64,000 bases of DNA from contig OX393568.1 in assembly GCA_947652115.1 (NCBI GenBank), positions 24,783,963 through 24,847,962 of the forward strand, in the 5' to 3' direction. Positions 49,874 through 62,300 of the stretch are shown here, one piece after another (position 1 is the stretch's first letter; each line of letters begins with the position of its first letter). Made by a program: the position numbers and the translations under genes. This DNA is from Blastomussa wellsi (Eukaryota; Cnidaria; Anthozoa; Scleractinia; Plerogyridae). The notes under the pieces are model-generated. The model had not been told where the DNA came from and made no database searches. It saw only the letters and a program-made list of their open reading frames with translations.

Positions 49874-50414
49874 TTTATAATGAAGAAGGCATCTTAAACT
49901 CACCACTCGAGAAAAATATGATTTACGTAAATGCATCAAGAGGACCGTGACTTTGCGATGTGCGGCCGGTGTCTTGATACTATGTGGACGTAGAGACTCT
50001 GAACGCTGTCAAAGACATTATATAAAGTTTAAAATAACGTGTAATTAATAGATCAGGAACATTCCACTTTGCCTTATTTTTTCAGGAAAATAAGGAAAAT
50101 GAATTCAGCTTGCTTCTTTTGTGTTGTCTCCTTGGCCGATTTCATCGATTTTGGGAGATTTGATGTCAGTTTCTTTTCAAGACAAAAACCTCCATTTCTT
50201 CCAAAAACGATCAAATGAGCCAAAAAGATAACACAAATAAAACAAGCTTGATGAATTTTCCTTATTTCACTGAAAAGAAGGCAAAATTGAATGTTACTGA
50301 TCTTTTATTCCACGTTATTTCAAACTTTATACAATGTCTTAAACAGCTTTCAGAATCTCAACGACCGACAATGTAACAAAACACAGCGAACATCAGGAAG
50401 TCACGTTCCACTTG
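49874..50414. repeat. Spacer with a long inverted repeat
   Basis: A foldback at about 50019-50342: GACATTATATAAAGTTTAAA, AATAACGTG, CTTATTTT-TCAGG-AAAATAAGGAAAAT and TTGTGTTGTCTCCTTGGCC on the left each have complements in reverse order on the right (TTTATACAATGTC, CACGTTATT, ATTTTCCTTATTT, GGCCAAAAAGATAACACAA). It has the shape of a MITE of about 320 bp. No gene seen. Confidence 0.6.
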
Positions 50415-53409
50415 ATACGTTTACCTAAATCTTTTTTTCTCGAATCGCGAGTTTGGGACACCTGTGACTACAAGCGAGTGACCAGGACAACAGTTTTTGC
50501 CGCTCCAACCACAGGAGGTGCGGCGTGTCTTTCTTACTATATGTTGCACGTATCTCTTATGTTAGAGCGGTTTTCAATCGAGAGTGAAACGAAATTTTTT
50601 GATGTTAAGGAATTACGTTGTTCATAATTGCTTGGTGCTCCACAACAATTATCCGGGTGCCAGCTGATCAGTGCTTTAAGTTACCGGCGTGGTCGTTCGT
50701 CCATCCGAATGATTCAGAGGTTGCCGAAGAGATGAATTCATATTTCGTCTCTATCTCTGAGCAATGGTATGTATCGCATCGGAACGATACACTAATTGTC
50801 CGCCATTGAACTCTAGAAGCAAATGAAATGTGCGTAAGAAACATATATAAATGAACAGAATCCTATGCAATTGCTCACGAAGAAAATGCTTTTGGTACCT
50901 TAGCATTTCATCAGCTGTACTGCAACGAATTCTATGGCGACACCTCGAAACACGAAGTTGCCATGCATATTAAGCCTTGGAAAAAGCCAAAATTGGGCGA
51001 CTCGAAACTGCAAAAATGAAGCAGTTATCCTGCAATGAGTAACAACTCAAAGAGAGAAGAAACATGGACTTACCTCAAACACGGAGAAACGCACGAACGT
51101 CCGCAACTTACCTCAGAGCACAACCGAGTGAACGGAGCGACCGAGTGAACGCTAAAACTGTGGGCGTGTCATGCATCTGGCACTTTTCATTCCACGCAAA
51201 AACGAAAAACATGCTTTGCTTAAAAACAATGAACTTGTTATCGTTTTTGTCGGTATTGAATAACTTGTACAATGCCTCTAGAAACGCACGCACTGCAATA
51301 AATCTGCAAGGAATGTTATATTTTTCTGAATCAGAACGTCAATGACGTCGAATAGTTTTCAGCAATTTCGCACTAAATACGTTCACTTCTAAGAATTAAA
51401 ACGCGTTCTGGTTTAAAATGAGCTTTCAGTTGCCAATAGCCCTTAAAAGAATGATAAAAATGGCGTGAACAAACTCCAAAGTCGACGCTATAAAATTTAA
51501 AAGGATTGACAGCTTCTATTCTCCTTGGTGACTCTCTTATCCGAAAGTTCAGTGCTAGTATTACTGTCATTATTACTGTGTCTTGATTCAACAGAACTCA
51601 GCATGGCACTGTAGTTCTGAAGGCATATTTTCCTAGGGACTGTGTCAATGGAAATGACAAGACGAATTTTAAGCCCCAAAAATAGTGACATGATACAAAA
51701 TTCGTCTTGTCATTTCATAACTGTAAATTAGGGTAGCAATGCAGTTTTTAGGTTTATTGCATAGAGATATCTTTACTCTTGCTAGAAAATATCTATATAA
51801 TAATAAAATAAATTTGGCACTTTTTCCACAAGACGGGTTATTGCGCAATAAGGGACCTGGGTTTATTAAGACCACTATACTTTCTGGATTAAACAATAGC
51901 CATGTTTTCAATTTCTAGTGTGATAGGGTATTTTTTGCAGCTTAATTTAATATATATAGAGACTATGTATTCCTTTCAAAGCTTGCGAGATCACTTTTTT
52001 ATAAAATGTTTGCAAATGAAGGTAGGCTGCCCCCTTAACTCAAATCAACGCAAATTACTCTAACCTATGTCTTTTCGGAGCAAGAAGACTGTAGTTTGGG
52101 CATAATAACAAAATCACGAAGTCTACTAATTCAATTAAATTGTTATTTACAACATAAAATGGCATCACAGACTTAAAAATTTCCAGCGCAAGAGTTGACC
52201 CGGCAAGCCATGCATGGTCTCAAATGAACTGAGGAATAGTGTGTTACATCAAGGATTCGCTTGATTTTTAGGCAGCTCCGGATTAAAGCTGAGAAATGTA
52301 CTTTGATTAGTGACCCGCACATTGTTCATGTCGGTCAGCGACCGGAAACTTACGCTTCCGAACTGAACAAATCGCCCTTAAGATCAGCGGAAAACCGACC
52401 TAGCGGCAAAATCTCCATAAAAAAGCATCGAACATGCATCAATCGTACTCACATTAAATAGGGCTCTGTACTTCCGCGCTATTCCTCGGTTCTCCCAGGC
52501 AGCTAGCCATTTTCTAGGAAATTAAATGCAATTGCCCGGATGTAATGAATTTTTTTGCGCGGGAAACAATACTGCCAAAAATAGAGCACAATTTTCCTAA
52601 GTCTTTCGCCACAGAATACTTCCAGCCACATATCGGCATGGCCGCCATCGAATCACCCGTCAAGTCCGCTAGTGAGTCCTATTTGGTGTGGCGAAGGACT
52701 TTTTGCCGTCTAAAGCAAGCACCTCACTATCCCGCCTCGCACAAACCGTAACGAGTTGACAAGTTCACCCGTTAGACCTTTGTTTAAGGAAAGATAATAG
52801 CCGACGCTTAGATTGCAAATCGTTGGACTTCCACCTTCATTGGACTTAATGATGTCCTCCGGCAAACTTCCTTTAGACGGCAGGGTTGGTAAACCTACAG
52901 ATCAGCTACCGCGCGGTGTCAAAAATTCAAACCGATGCATCTACTCAGCGAGCTGGAGCCTGGGTAAAAGTGGCCAAAAATAACGGGCGGGGTGGTGGGG
53001 GAGGGGGAAGGGCTAGTGTAAAAAGTACCAGACATCACGAATTTGGCATGAGAACATTATGAAATATAAAATTTCATGCAAAGAATGGCCAATATTCACC
53101 GACGGTTACTTCGAAAAAGACAGATTAATATTAATATTATTATTATCATTATTATTACTATTATTATTACTAGTAATTTTGCTATCATTATTGCTATGGA
53201 TTTTTTTCGCTCCCTTCTTCGAACGACTTTAAGGCATAATTAACATGCCTAACAAGTCTTCATCAATAAAACGTGAGAACGGCGTCAATTCGATGACCAG
53301 CTTTTAATCAATCAAGTCATATTTTAGCCCGCGCTCATATGATACCACGCGTCCTGTGCGTTCACGAAACATAAAATTACAACTTCTCTGCCTGGGTTCA
53401 CGGCAAAGA
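50415..53409. repeat. Macro-repeat copy 2 (unique part)
   Basis: Second copy of 45563-48557, apparently identical, including the inverted repeat (51651-51716), the G-rich tract and the microsatellite. Identity over 3 kb of noncoding sequence implies very recent duplication, ongoing homogenisation, or an assembly duplication. Confidence 0.9.
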
Positions 53410-53688
53410 GCTTAACCCCCAAAGCACACCCCCTCAGGGCGTAGCACTTAACCCCCAAAGCACACCCCCTCAGGGCGTAGCACTTAACCCCCAAAGCACA
53501 CCCCCTCAGGGCGTAGCACTTAACCCCCAAAGCACACCCCCTCAGGGCGTAGCACTTAACCCCCAAAGCACACCCCCTCAGGGCGTAGCACTTAACCCCC
53601 AAAGCACACCCCCTCAGGGCGTAGCACTTAACCCCCAAAGCACACCCCCTCAGGGCGTAGCACTTAACCCCCAAAGCACGCGTAGCAC
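53410..53688. repeat. 36-bp minisatellite array C (about 7.75 units)
   Basis: All units are the CTCAGGG/CCAAAG type. The array ends in a scrambled partial unit (AAAGCACGCGTAGCACC) before unique sequence. Confidence 0.95.
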
Positions 53689-54595
53689 CATTTTAAGTTG
53701 CTTGTCACATACTTGCGCGACCTACTCTGACGCCACTTCATCGTCGTTCCAACCAACACTGGCTAAATTCCGCTTTAAATAAACATTGAACATATAGAGG
53801 CTTTCAACGTAACATAAATATACCAGATTTTGTGGCAAAAGCGCAGAAAAAGTTACGTAACGTAAAACAAAGAACGAACAAGACAACAAAGAACCTCGAA
53901 ACAGTACAGAACACAGAAACAATAGCTCAAAAACAAAGAAAAAAGTCACAGGTTCTTACACCGATTTAAACCCAAATTTTGGCTAATTTCAGCTTCACCG
54001 TTCTTATAAAAACGTTCTTATATGCAGGGGAGCGAACGGGGCCTCTCTCCATGGCCATTGTTAGTAGCCTGTGCAGAGTTAAGCAGTTTTCTTGGGGGAC
54101 AACTTCGGAAAGCCCTGTGCAATACTTTACATGACGACAAGCTGGCTGTAAAAAAACTACAACCTCCTTTATCTTAGTCCTCTTAGTGTCTCCTACACAA
54201 GCTTTGAGTTTGGACAAAACACTCCTTGTTGTGGAATAAACTTGAGTCAGCATTGTTGTATTTGAGTATAAATTGTACCTGACTACTAATAACGTACATG
54301 TATCTCAGATTTTCCGTTGCTTGTTACAGCTTAGCCGGCTGCACGCAGGCTGGTTAGTTACATCCAGGCATCATATGCTAAATATGTTGTAAACACAGGC
54401 TGAGTAGATTGCTTTAACACTTACCCTCCGTTTTCGTATTTAGTATTATTAAAGCACATTGAATTTTGTTTATAATGCTTCTATAATTACAGGTCAGTTG
54501 GTTGTTCAGTTTCTTTCTTCTAAGAACAAGACGTACGAGCAGCTCGTCGTTGCCACATGGCCTTTTAATTGGCAAATAAAAAATATAACAGGGTG

Positions 54596-54742
54596 TGTAG
54601 CCTGCGAACTGACTTTGTTGGGCGAACTCCAACGCGGTCTAACGAGCACGGCTTTTCAGATCTCGGCGAGCAGATGTGGCTCGCTCCGCTCGCTGTTTTC
54701 CTTTCACCCTGTTTTCCATAAAGAAGCCTGTTCACAGGCTAA
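54596..54742. mobile_element. Possible MITE with TAGCCTG(C/T)GAAC termini
   Basis: The left end TAGCCTGCGAAC and right end GTTCACAGGCTA are inverted repeats with one mismatch. The segment is about 147 bp and locally GC-richer than its flanks. Confidence 0.45.
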
Positions 54743-55579
54743 TACATTTTATCGACAAAGAACTTGAGAATGCAATACGACAATGGCATCACTGTTAGTG
54801 AACGAAATTCCGAAAGCGTCATGGTGACCTTTCGAAATTGCGACGGGGAAAAGCTTTGAAATTCGGACGGGAGACACAAAGACCCCCCTAACAGGGCCTG
54901 ATTACTGCGGTAAAGAGTTTGTTCGTGTTCCGTGTGGAAAGCCTTCTTTACATAGTTACGTTTTTCCTCGAGAAATGCGACTGTTATGTTGTTTTCCTCG
55001 TGAAATGCGACTGAAGACAGTGATTCTTCCTTCCAAAGAATTATCCAGTAAGCGTAAGACTAAGTGAGTGAAATTGCACGACCAGTCATGACCGCCTTCC
55101 GAGCGCCTCTCCGATAAGTAATTTAACACCTTTTTCTTGGTTTTATGAAGTAGTGTTGTTTTACGTGAAAACGACCATTTTATTTTGCGCCGAACATGGT
55201 ATAAATCCCAACCCTTTGTGGTCCTCTTGGCATAGCAACGGCTTCTTTGTATAGGGGACTATTAACTGCTCTCGGATCTGAAATATACATGGTACGTAGG
55301 CACGTGACGTAGAATTAAAGGAGCGCACCCTCCAACAACCCTTTAACCAGTCCTAAACCAATGTCACCAATTGCAACCTTGTCCCCAGTGCGCTCGTCCT
55401 ATTTTTAAAAGAAAAAGAGTCCTTTAGATGGGGACGGCCGAATCGATGGATTCACGTGTTTATTTTATTTAATTTGTTATTTGTTTGGCTCGGTAAGAAG
55501 CTCTTTCTCTGCTCGCAACCGTCTTTACATTGACGATCCGAAACTCCCGACAGCCGTTGCAAAAGATAAACCTCTGGGA

Positions 55580-55624
55580 GGCCCAGTTGATAAAACCAAA
55601 TTATATTGTTATACTTCCCACCTA

Positions 55625-55659
<35 letters not shown>

Positions 55660-55665
55660 CTAGAC
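55580..55665 (+). mobile_element. Penelope-like element terminal fragment
   Basis: CCCAGTTGATAAAACCAAAT matches the terminus at 44735-44760 on the opposite strand. It continues into TTGTTATACTTCCCACCTAC and CAGCACCACAGTTTCTTTAG, part of the same kind of terminal sequence. No coding part is present. Confidence 0.4.
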
Positions 55666-56336
55666 GTTTGTATTGGGACAAGTTTAAAACATTGCGCGTG
55701 CGCACTGATGATCATCCAGGCCTCGTGTTGCGCAAAATATATTTTATTGCAAAATCGTTTTTACACTGAGATTTGTACAAATACTACTGAGAGTCAACGT
55801 ACAGAAACAAGAGACTCGACATCAGCACAAACGTAGTATGTCATGTTCAAATTGAAAACCAGAAATAAATTCTCTGCTTGAGCTTTAGCAAGGAGTGTTT
55901 GATAGAGAAAAAAAATCTTCGATTCTGGCGAATCTTCGTGGGCAAAACCAATGGGCGCCCCTCGACACGCTAGTACTCAGTCTCCATAATCCGGGTGCGA
56001 GTCGACTGCGAGATCGATGTTACGTCAGCTTGTTGTTGGGCCACTTATTTTTCAAGGTAGATTGCTAACCAAATAATACACCTTGTTATATTTTATAGTT
56101 AAAAATAATAGCCGAAACGCTTCTACTTTTGCACTACTTAGCAACATTACTTGCTGATTCTATATCAAATAAAAACAATAATGATGCCTCGTTTTCACTA
56201 ACAACAGCGAAACCTCCACTCCAACCCCTCAGGTGAACTTTAAATACGATCTGTGCAAATAAATATGACCAAAACTGTTTCGGAAAATAAGAAAAACATA
56301 AAAAATATGCTCTACTCATCGCAGCCTATCGTAAGA

Positions 56337-59300
56337 TTATTGTTGATTGACGTTCGCTCCTCCGAGTGACACGTGGTCTTTTAGCTCGGCCATTTCTAAA
56401 GAAAGAAATAAGAAAATTAAATATTACAAATACGCACAGAAACAAACTAATATATACCAATGGATATTAATGTTATACAAATATTAGACTTAAACAGTAC
56501 ATGAAACAAGCAAATCTTCGACCAATAACCCCCCCCCCCCCCCAACCTCAAGGGACCTAGTGGTTAGGGCGCCGGACTTGTAATCCAGTGGTTCTCTGCT
56601 TCCTAACAATAGAGGCAGCCATATGCCCCTATAAAATCCAAACTGGCGGCGTGCAGTTGCGCGGTAATCTATTCAATTTGTGTTACATTTCTCGCTTGTC
56701 TGATAAAATTTTCAATTTAGGCATTATTTCAAACATCAACTTCTCATAGGAAGTTTCCTTTACCTTGCTTAAGCCCTTGGTTCTCATGCATGAGTTCCTG
56801 ATTTCTTGTTGCTAGGAAGACAGCGTCCTGTATGGCCTCTTCTAGCAGCGTTCGGTAGCGCTGTTCAATGGCTGACTTCTGTTCCTCAAACACTTCTCGG
56901 TAGTTTCGGAATGTCTGAAATTAATTGCAAAACTAATCATGAATGGCGAAACACTCGTGGACGAATCTCACGCTATGATATCTATGTCAGACCGAGTTTT
57001 GTACAGGTTTTGTGCAATTGCGTGGGATCCTCACAATGATATGTACTAAAACCACTGCACGCCAACGTCCGACCACTATCAAAGTGAATGTTATCAGAGA
57101 CGTCCGTGGGTTTTGGTGTGGTGAATTGAATGGCGCGAAATAAGGCTGGTGCCATCGCGCAGTTTTCTAGGACAAGGAAGCACAGAATATCGCGCTTCGT
57201 CTCCGTTCATTATTCACCTCACCACCCCCCCCCCCCCCACCGTGTCCCTCACCCTCCCTTCCCTCTTGACCTCTCTCTATCTCTCTCTCTTCCTCATGCC
57301 TCTCCTCCTCTCACCTGGAAGTGTTGTAGCTGTTGTATTTCCAGCTCTTCCTTATGTCTTTTGTAAGCCTCTTCCAAATCTGCTTTTAAGCGCTTTTTCT
57401 CCTCTGTTATCGATTGAATCTTAAAAAAATAAAAACCGCAAATGCAATTTTAAAAAAAATATGCTAGATAAAAACTACGTTCCTTTATTCTGATTAATAC
57501 TGCATGAAGTTAACAGGCCATTTCCGAGTTCTCTTTTACCTGCATCTTCATTCTCACGCAAAACGGACTCATTTCCATACGAATAGTTCCCCCTTTAGAC
57601 TCGTTTTGAAAAAGAGGGAAAAAGGAACTCGGAAATGGCCTATTTCTCTGTCATTGTAGAAATATACTTGTATGGCAGTGAGTAACATTCAGTGAGGCGA
57701 TCTCTAAATACACGGACATTGCTTCTAGACTGACATCCCTTCCTTACCCGCAGTGACATAACAGTTCGTTCAGCTTTCAACTCGACCAGCTCCATTTCCA
57801 GTTTGATGGCTTGCTCAGTGCTGTACTGCGCACCCTCTGCTGCCTTCAACTATGAGAAACAAGCAAACTAATCGTCAACAAAACACCCAACTAATACAGC
57901 CCGACTCTCTTCTGCAAGCAACACAAACACAACGGAGTTGAAGAGGAAACTCACTGAAGAGTAACAGTTCCATTTCTAGCCTGCGTGCATGCACGGGTTC
58001 CCATGTTGCGCGACGTATCCGCTTGCGCACGACTTTTTTCGCGCCACGCTTGCCCCGCCTTATGGAGTCAGGGGGTGATCCATTAAATTCACTACCGATC
58101 AGAAAGGCTTGTCGTCCCACTGTCTGTTTCGGTGATTTGGATTTCATCTGTCTCTCGAGTTTAATCTGTGTATTTCTCACCTGCAACTCAGCCTTTTCCT
58201 GTTCCACTTCCATTTTAACACGATCCACTTCATCTGCCAATGTAAGAGCATTCTCTTTCTCGTGTTTCTCGCGTCGTTCGCTCTAAAATGGAAAAAAATT
58301 AACAACAAAGCTTCAAAAAATAAAAAAAATAAAATATCCTTTGCTTAACAAGGGTAGCACATAATAGTCTTTCGACTAACAAACCTGGAAAAACACACCT
58401 GGAAAAACCGGTGACAATGTGAGAATTATCGCTTTGTCTTCGATGAGCCGACATGTCCGGCCGAGAGCCGAGTGAAAATAACACTGTTTCAAATAAATTC
58501 CTAGAAATACCCATTTTTAAAATTTTTAAAATAATATTTAATGAATAAAAATATTAATAAAATTTGCTGCCTGAAAAAATAGCAAAACAAACCAAGCATA
58601 CACATACCTCTATTCTATATCGTAGCTCCGCATTTCCTTTCAAAAAGGTGGTCTGCGACTTGGCTTCCTGAAAGGTTTAAATAAAGCATTGTCAATTGCA
58701 CCGATCGCCGGATTTTGCCTTAACGCTTTGAGTGTTTTTGGTTTATTTCAGTTTTTGCGGTTGGTATGAGAGTTTCAAGGCAGAATCGATAAATTCGAAA
58801 ACTGCTCCAAGACCTGACTGAAGTTATCTTGGCGTGATATAGTCTTTACGTCGCAACGTTGAACAGTTTCTGTAGAAGCAAATAGGAGACGTATGCTATC
58901 TTGGAAGGGTGTCTTCTGTCTACCACAAGCAAGCACTCCCCACGCAGGAATTTTCCCCAACATAGACAAACCTCTTTCTCGGCTTTCTGTTTTTCCTGAA
59001 TATCTTTCAGCTTGTGTTTAATCCTCTTCAACTCATCATTTTCACCCTTGAGTTTCTCCTTCAAATCGTGTATAGCAGCGACTCTGGACTTGTTTTCTTC
59101 CTCGCTACTCTTTCCTTAAAATCAAGACACAACAACTCTGAGCTAGAAACCTGGGACATCATGACCAAAAGTACTAAATGGGAAGAAAGCGGTATTAAAC
59201 TCACTTCAGTTTATAGTGACCAGATTGATTGATTCTTCTAACGTAAGGATTTAGTAACATCGCAAGAAAGTGTTGTTTTTGGCAAATTTTCGTCAAGGTA

Positions 59301-62300
59301 CACTAAAATAAAATGTCTGATTCCTACTCAATTTAATTCATACGAAAGAAAGAATTTCGGTTTACAAACGAAATCTATACATCGTCACCTTGGCAAGTTA
59401 TGAGAAGAAAGAAAATTATATAATAATCACAATAATGGACGCATTTTGACATTATGACGTCATAAAATTCTGAAATCAAAATTCGCTAGGCCTGCTAAAT
59501 TTTCGTTGCCACCAGGTGTAAGGCTAACTATAAATATATATATTTTCGCAAATTTTCAGCTCGATAGTACCCTTCCTTTTGAAAACAGAGAATCTTGAAT
59601 ATTCTCGGCCGTATGTGGCATCAAGCTGAGAACCGTGACAAAACTGTTTTGTTTAGAAAAAGCCTATCCTTTCGATTTTCAGATGTTTGAACATTTGAGA
59701 TATAATAAGTGGTGTTTATGTGTAAGTATAATAGGTCATAAGCCAAAAGTAGTCGCTATTATAACACGATTGAATTCCAGACGGTTTCACGTGCATCACG
59801 GCGGCCATATTTCTGCCCCTCGGCTCGAGGGGCAGAAATGATGACGTCTCTGTGCTAAGCTTTGTAAATTTGCGTGAAATGTTTCGGCAAATAACTGACG
59901 AACGGGACACCACACACGCCTGAGACTTGGAGAAATTTTTTACTTATTTAACATCTACACTCTCTGAAATTCTAAGCTTCTGTAGTTGAATTGTTTTGAA
60001 TTTAGTTTTTGATAGCGTGACAGTGAAAACCACCAATTAAAGGACACGTAGTGATGACGTTTATATTTTGCTTCTTTATTATAATTATCATATACTAATA
60101 CTGAAATAAATGTATTATTTAATATTTCGAGACTGGAACTGAAACAGCGAATTGAATTCACTCAAAGTATAAAAGCACAGTGCAATTTTATATGAAACGG
60201 AAATCCAGGTAATTGTATTATTAAATTTAAATAGCAATTTAGCGGCGACCATCCGTTTATTCTTTCCATAGACATATTTGCTGACGTCATTTAAAAGCGG
60301 AATTCCTTCCGTTAATTGTCATTACAACGAATTAATAATTTGCCAATGAGGCTGTGGTCGAACAGAATCTCCCGACAATTTTTTGGCCTTCCAATGGAAA
60401 CGCCAATTTTTGTGCTCTCAACGCTTTATCGCCGAAGTTCTGTAATACGACGTCCGACGTCGCCACTGTTTTTTAATGGTCCGATCATTACATGGCGAAT
60501 TTCAGCTCGGTTATAAGCGCTGCGATCTCAGCTCTGCTTCCAGAACTTTATGGAATAATTGAAATGCGGTGGAATTTCAGCCCGGGATGAAAATCGCCAT
60601 GTACTCAAGCCCTTAGTCAGACACGTGTCCCTTCACAGGAAAAAACATTATTTTCAGCCCTGGATAATGAACGAATTCTTTGTTTTCGGCTTACCAGATT
60701 CTGCCATTTTGGAGTACTCAGCAATCTTGGACTGCAGTTCATCTTTGAGTTCATCTACAAGTTTTCGCTTTTCTTTGAACTCGGCCGTTAACTAAAAAGA
60801 AAAGTCAAAACAATCAAACTATTGGATGTGCACTTTGTCACAACACTTGCATGCGGTTTGAGAAACTCAAGAACACATCCTTAAAGGAAACCCAACCGTG
60901 ATTACTTTTTTGTGGAATGCACAGTACTTGACAGATGAAGGAGGCCATTACGAAGAAATAGCATACATCAGCCTTTCAGATATTTACCAAACTTCCCACA
61001 TCTCGACTCAACTGGTCGTAAAACCGCGCAATATTCAGGCGGGAAATGGACGGGAAAACGGGGAGGGGTATCCGTCAGTCATTTTTACGACTCTTTTACA
61101 AAGATGATTTAATTAATTATATTGTGTATTTTCCCACCTGATCTTTCTCTTTCTGTAGTGCCATCAGTTTTTCCTGTACTTCTTTATTGTCCCTTTTAGT
61201 GCTGTCCATGATCCAGTCCAAAATACCCTGATGACAAAATCAACAAATTTAACCTCGAATTCTAGTTTATACAATATAAGTAGTTACGTGAACCTTCAGT
61301 AGCGCTAGCGGATCTGCAAAACACTCAGTTTAATTTCACAAATGTCAATGCAGCAGCTCAATTCCTTGCTGTAGTAGCTTACTACTCTTTAAAAAACTTG
61401 TTCAAAATGCAAACAAGAAAAAGTGGTGACTGCGACACAGAAAACTGTCACAGCTTCACGAAACACTTGTGGTCAAGAGAAAATCACCTTGTTGGCCAAA
61501 GTTATCCTTCGCTCTTCATCGTAATGCTCTGACAATCTTTCTCGTTCTTCCCAAGTTTGTCGTTTAGCTGTCTGTAGATCCTTTATAAGCTCCTGATTCA
61601 CAATAAACAAATAGTTCTAATCAGGTTGTTAAGGAAAAACTGAAAAATGTAATCAGAAATGTAATTAAAGGAGACTTTGAAACTCTTTGATTGACTCGAT
61701 TTGAGCCAATTGCAAAATCCAATAAATATTCAGTTTTAATCTGATAAATCAACTTTTCAGCTGTCTGGAGCCAATCCTGGCCAAATTTCAGCTTTCTTCT
61801 AAGTGTCCAAGTACGAAAGAATCGTTCTAGAAATGTCGCATGCACGTGTTGAAGTTACCTCCATGTGTAGGACATCATCCTTACTCGCTCCCCCAGTTCT
61901 GCCTGAAGTCGCTAGTTTCTCTCGCAAACGTGCGATCTCATCTCTCAAATCCTGGATTATTTTGGTGTTCTCTATCTGTGGGTTTGACAAGGTGGGATTC
62001 GCTCAGTCAGTTAGTGAACTAATGTCTAAGATAGTATATATTGTGTCAGTTGTAGGGAGGTTTCAGGGAAACAAACGCTGTTTCCTATTTCGGCAAATAG
62101 GTGTTCAGTAAAACGCGAGTCCCCAAAATGTACCCGAAGATTCTCCGATTCTTTTCAGTTACCCAATCATGAATAGCACGAGCACGCCGAAGTTGTGATG
62201 CCTCCCTGTACGTCACGTTCGTAACTAAAGTTACTCAAAAAACCACAATCACTGTGGCTTAATACAGAAAAACTGTTGTTTTACGTAACTACAATTGTGT

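Larger units (their letters stand above)
53689..56336. other. Intergenic region downstream of the kinesin-like gene
   Basis: No conserved coding sequence was found. A minus-strand frame of 95 codons at 53966-54253 has no recognised motif. The region holds a likely MITE (54596-54742) and a Penelope-like fragment (55580-55665). Confidence 0.45.

Noticed and set aside
53966..54253. 95-codon minus-strand frame
   Set aside because: No family motif, no splice context tying it to the kinesin-like gene, and next to repeats.
56553..56625. Functional tRNA-Thr gene
   Set aside because: Only the 5' half is tRNA-like; the T arm, B box and acceptor 3' strand are absent.
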